A stretch of 27,290 bases of DNA from Candidatus Thorarchaeota archaeon (GTDB lineage Archaea; Asgardarchaeota; Thorarchaeia; Thorarchaeales; Thorarchaeaceae): the NCBI GenBank assembly GCA_011365025.1, contig RDOF01000037.1, forward strand, positions 1 through 27,290, written 5' to 3'. The position numbers were made by a program, and so were the translations under genes. Of the stretch, positions 25,130-27,290 are shown piece after piece. A model generated the notes under the pieces. That model ran no database searches. It was not told the origin of the DNA and saw nothing but the letters and a program-made list of their open reading frames with translations. Each line of letters opens with the position of its first letter. Position 1 is the stretch's first letter.

Positions 25130-27290
25130 TTGTACGAGCGCTTCGAGCCTTCAGAGAGAATCTTTGTTGGCAGGGAGGAATATATCCAATGGATGGAAGA
25201 GGCGCTTGAACGCTGCAGAGAGCAGAGTGTTGTTCTTCATCTTCGAGGTATCGGAGGCATAGGGAAGAGCTCTCTCCTTGACTATTGGAAGAGGAACATT
25301 ACAGAAACTATTCCTTTGGATTGTCAGCAACATAATGACTTCTACTCCAAACTGAACGCTCTTGCAAAGGGAGCAGTAATGCTTGGAGTTAAACTCCCCC
25401 GATTTGATGTACTATGGCAAATCCGTCAGCGATTTGTTGAAGGTGTTGAGCCCGTAAGACAAGAAGGTCGAGAGTGGGCGAGAGAAGTTGTAATGGCCAT
25501 TCCCTTTGTAGGATCCTTGGCCAGCATCGGCAGCGCGATTAGTGCCGTGGGTGCAAAGGTGACTCCCAAGCTCAAACAGAAATATGGTGCACTTGGCGAG
25601 TGGCTACAAACCCGTGTTGGCAAAGACTATGTCCAACGTCTGCTCGAAATCCTCTGGAAAGAACCAAGAACCGCTGAGTTCCTATACCTTGACGCACTAG
25701 CAGAGGATTTGAACAATCGGAAGACCTCCCAGAAACCGATTCTATTCCGTCTTGACCACGTCGAACAAGTTGATAATGAACAGCTTAGGTGGCGTTATAG
25801 CGGAAGGGAAGTATCAGAAACCGAGCTCTGGCTCGTCTTCCTGAGCCTGCTTCACAATGCTGTAGGAGTCACAGCAAGCAGAAGGGCAATTCCTCGCAAG
25901 ATTAGTGAAGAACTCAAGGTCGAGGAATCTGAGCTAGCTGAGCTTGACATAAACAGCAGTAATGCACTTCTTGAAAAGCGAAAGATAACCGATTCAAGTC
26001 TTCAGGAAAAAATTGCGGCCGTAAGCGGCGGGAATCCTTTTGTCATAGGTGCCTTGTGCGACCTTGCTGATTCCGAAGGGCTTTCGCCCGATGATGTGGA
26101 AGTCCTACGTGGAAACACCCTTGAAGCAGTCCGACTTAAAACATGGAGAAAGATGTTCAGCGAAGCAAAGGACCTTCAGAGTCTTGTTGAGAAAGCTGGC
26201 ATACTCCCGTTCTTCAACCGTAGAACATTGGGAATTATAGCTCCAGATATGAGGACGGACCATTGGGATAGGTTAACTCATTTGTCCTTCGTCAGGAACA
26301 GGGAGGATGGCAATTGGGTACTCCATGATTTGGCTAGGCAACTCATTGTGGCTGAACTTGGTCACAAATTAAAGGAAGTAACAGACTCTGCGGTGGCAAA
26401 ACTAGAAAGTGCAGCAAAAGACGAAGCGGACGATTCTCTTTTAGGATTGGCTGTGTCGATTCGAGCCTTGGAATCAGAGGTTGATGCGATTAACCTGCTA
26501 GATGATTATGCCTCGCTTTTTATGTGGCAGGGACAACCAAGCAGGGTTCCTGTTCTCCTAAATACAGTTAGGATCACTACGATTGCCGGTCGCATGATTG
26601 TCTTGGTTTACGAAGCGTGGGCATTAGCTGGCATCAACAGAGTGGCTGATGCAGAGCACCATTTCAAAGAAGCTGCTCAACTCCTTAGAGCGCATGGCGA
26701 GCAAATGCAAGGTGATATTTTCCTGATGTGTGTTGGGAGTTTACACTCTCTATTTGGGTGGTTTCTGGAGAGGACAGACCATTCACTAGAAGCTGAGAAG
26801 ACTCTCCAGGAAGGGATTCGTGCTATATTGGATTATTCTGGTGATAAGTCAATCAACTGGTATGGGGGGATAACTAGCCTATATATGAATCAAGGATTGG
26901 TCCTCTTAAGTATGCAGAGGCTGAAGGAGGCAGATGATGCCTTTCGTCAGTCCATCAAGCTAAACCATGAGATGACTAGTGTTGTCGACTACTCAGCACC
27001 GGATGGAGTGAACTGGGGAGAAAGGACTCTGAGTTGGATGCTGGCTATGTACGGCATCACTCAATTGAAACTTGGGCATCTTGGTGAAGCCAGAATGAGG
27101 ATCAACGAAGCTTTGGAGTACTGCATAGACCCATTCAGTAGGATTATAGCTCTCGGGAATCTTGGTGAAATCCTTAGATTGACTGATATGTTTGAGGACG
27201 CTGAGCGTGTCATAAGGGAAGGAGCTAAGTTATGTGAAGAAACCTACGGACAAAATCCGGAGCTGCATTTCTTTCCCATAGCAATCTTTC
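25130..27290 (+). CDS. STAND-type P-loop NTPase with TPR-like repeats, copy 3 (partial)
   Basis: The frame opened by TTG 25130 has no stop through the end of the window (720 codons), so the gene is cut by the window edge. The N-terminal 200 residues are very close to copy 2. Walker A is GIGGIGKSS (40-48), the insertion contains PFVGSLASIGSAISAVGAKV, and the Walker B region is ILFRLDHVEQVD with the same loss of the second acidic pair. VTASRR, SGGNPF and WVLHDLARQL follow. After about residue 430 the sequence becomes helical and repeat-like (for example EAEKTLQEGIRAI and EADDAFRQSIKL) but no longer aligns simply with copy 2. It has the shared promoter module and TTG start. Confidence 0.85.
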   Translation, partial: MYERFEPSERIFVGREEYIQWMEEALERCREQSVVLHLRGIGGIGKSSLLDYWKRNITETIPLDCQQHNDFYSKLNALAKGAVMLGVKLPRFDVLWQIRQRFVEGVEPVRQEGREWAREVVMAIPFVGSLASIGSAISAVGAKVTPKLKQKYGALGEWLQTRVGKDYVQRLLEILWKEPRTAEFLYLDALAEDLNNRKTSQKPILFRLDHVEQVDNEQLRWRYSGREVSETELWLVFLSLLHNAVGVTASRRAIPRKISEELKVEESELAELDINSSNALLEKRKITDSSLQEKIAAVSGGNPFVIGALCDLADSEGLSPDDVEVLRGNTLEAVRLKTWRKMFSEAKDLQSLVEKAGILPFFNRRTLGIIAPDMRTDHWDRLTHLSFVRNREDGNWVLHDLARQLIVAELGHKLKEVTDSAVAKLESAAKDEADDSLLGLAVSIRALESEVDAINLLDDYASLFMWQGQPSRVPVLLNTVRITTIAGRMIVLVYEAWALAGINRVADAEHHFKEAAQLLRAHGEQMQGDIFLMCVGSLHSLFGWFLERTDHSLEAEKTLQEGIRAILDYSGDKSINWYGGITSLYMNQGLVLLSMQRLKEADDAFRQSIKLNHEMTSVVDYSAPDGVNWGERTLSWMLAMYGITQLKLGHLGEARMRINEALEYCIDPFSRIIALGNLGEILRLTDMFEDAERVIREGAKLCEETYGQNPELHFFPIAIF

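Noticed and set aside
17181..27290. The three similar NTPase genes as a mobile element or transposon array.
   Set aside because: No transposase, integrase or terminal inverted repeats are seen; the similarity is confined to genes and their promoters, as expected for gene duplication.
1..27290. CRISPR array, rRNA or tRNA genes.
   Set aside because: No regularly spaced direct repeats of 25-40 bases and no recognisable RNA-gene consensus were found by reading.

Overview
The window looks archaeal. It carries a coenzyme F420-0 gamma-glutamyl ligase (CofE), a Y-family DNA polymerase ending in a PCNA-binding (PIP-box) motif, an SfsA homologue and soluble multi-PAS histidine kinases. It also has a surface protein with a threonine-rich stalk and a C-terminal anchor, and TATA-like boxes about 25-30 bases before likely transcript starts. 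TTG and GTG starts preceded by Shine-Dalgarno sequences are frequent. By eye the base composition is a little below 50% GC. The mixture recalls Asgard archaea of the Thorarchaeia type, but that placement is an inference; only 'archaeon' is firm.

Layout. (1) 87-1491, + strand: an ECF-type S-component-like membrane protein overlapping cofE. (2) 1496-2788, - strand: a thiol-redox pair, a CcdA-like electron carrier and a membrane-anchored TlpA/ResA thioredoxin. A TATA box and a perfect 8-5-8 palindrome lie just before the pair. (3) 2871-9304, - strand: a five-PAS histidine kinase, a coiled-coil/winged-helix regulator, a leucine-rich-repeat protein, a bacterial-PH-domain membrane protein, and a second PAS histidine kinase with a thioredoxin-like CxxC domain fused to its C-terminus. 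(4) 9469-11662, + strand: an ArsR/SmtB repressor overlapping a Zn/Cd/Pb-type P1B ATPase, a metal-efflux operon. (5) 11667-16162, - strand: an ABC-2-type transporter (permease and ATPase), sfsA and dinB. (6) 16303-16974, - strand: a cysteine-containing, probably glycosylated exported protein. (7) 17138-27290, + strand: three tandem paralogous STAND-type P-loop NTPases with TPR-like C-terminal regions. The third runs off the window. A surface protein sits between the first and second.

The most interesting region is the NTPase array. Each copy has its own promoter: a CTTAT element exactly 52 bases before the start, then a conserved 19-base block containing the Shine-Dalgarno sequence, then a TTG start. 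The three share the nucleotide-binding part, a long insertion with a Gly/Ser-rich hydrophobic segment between Walker A and Walker B, and an LHD/LHN motif resembling the NLR/Apaf-1 'MHD' motif. Their C-terminal repeats have diverged. This is the layout expected of a family of paralogous receptors with different recognition ends. An immune (anti-virus) role is plausible but unproven.

A second theme is thiol redox. The CcdA/TlpA pair exports reducing power across the membrane, and a few kilobases away a soluble kinase carries its own CxxC domain. An exact copy of one half of the tlpA palindrome lies upstream of that kinase, which hints at a shared regulator, but the evidence is thin.
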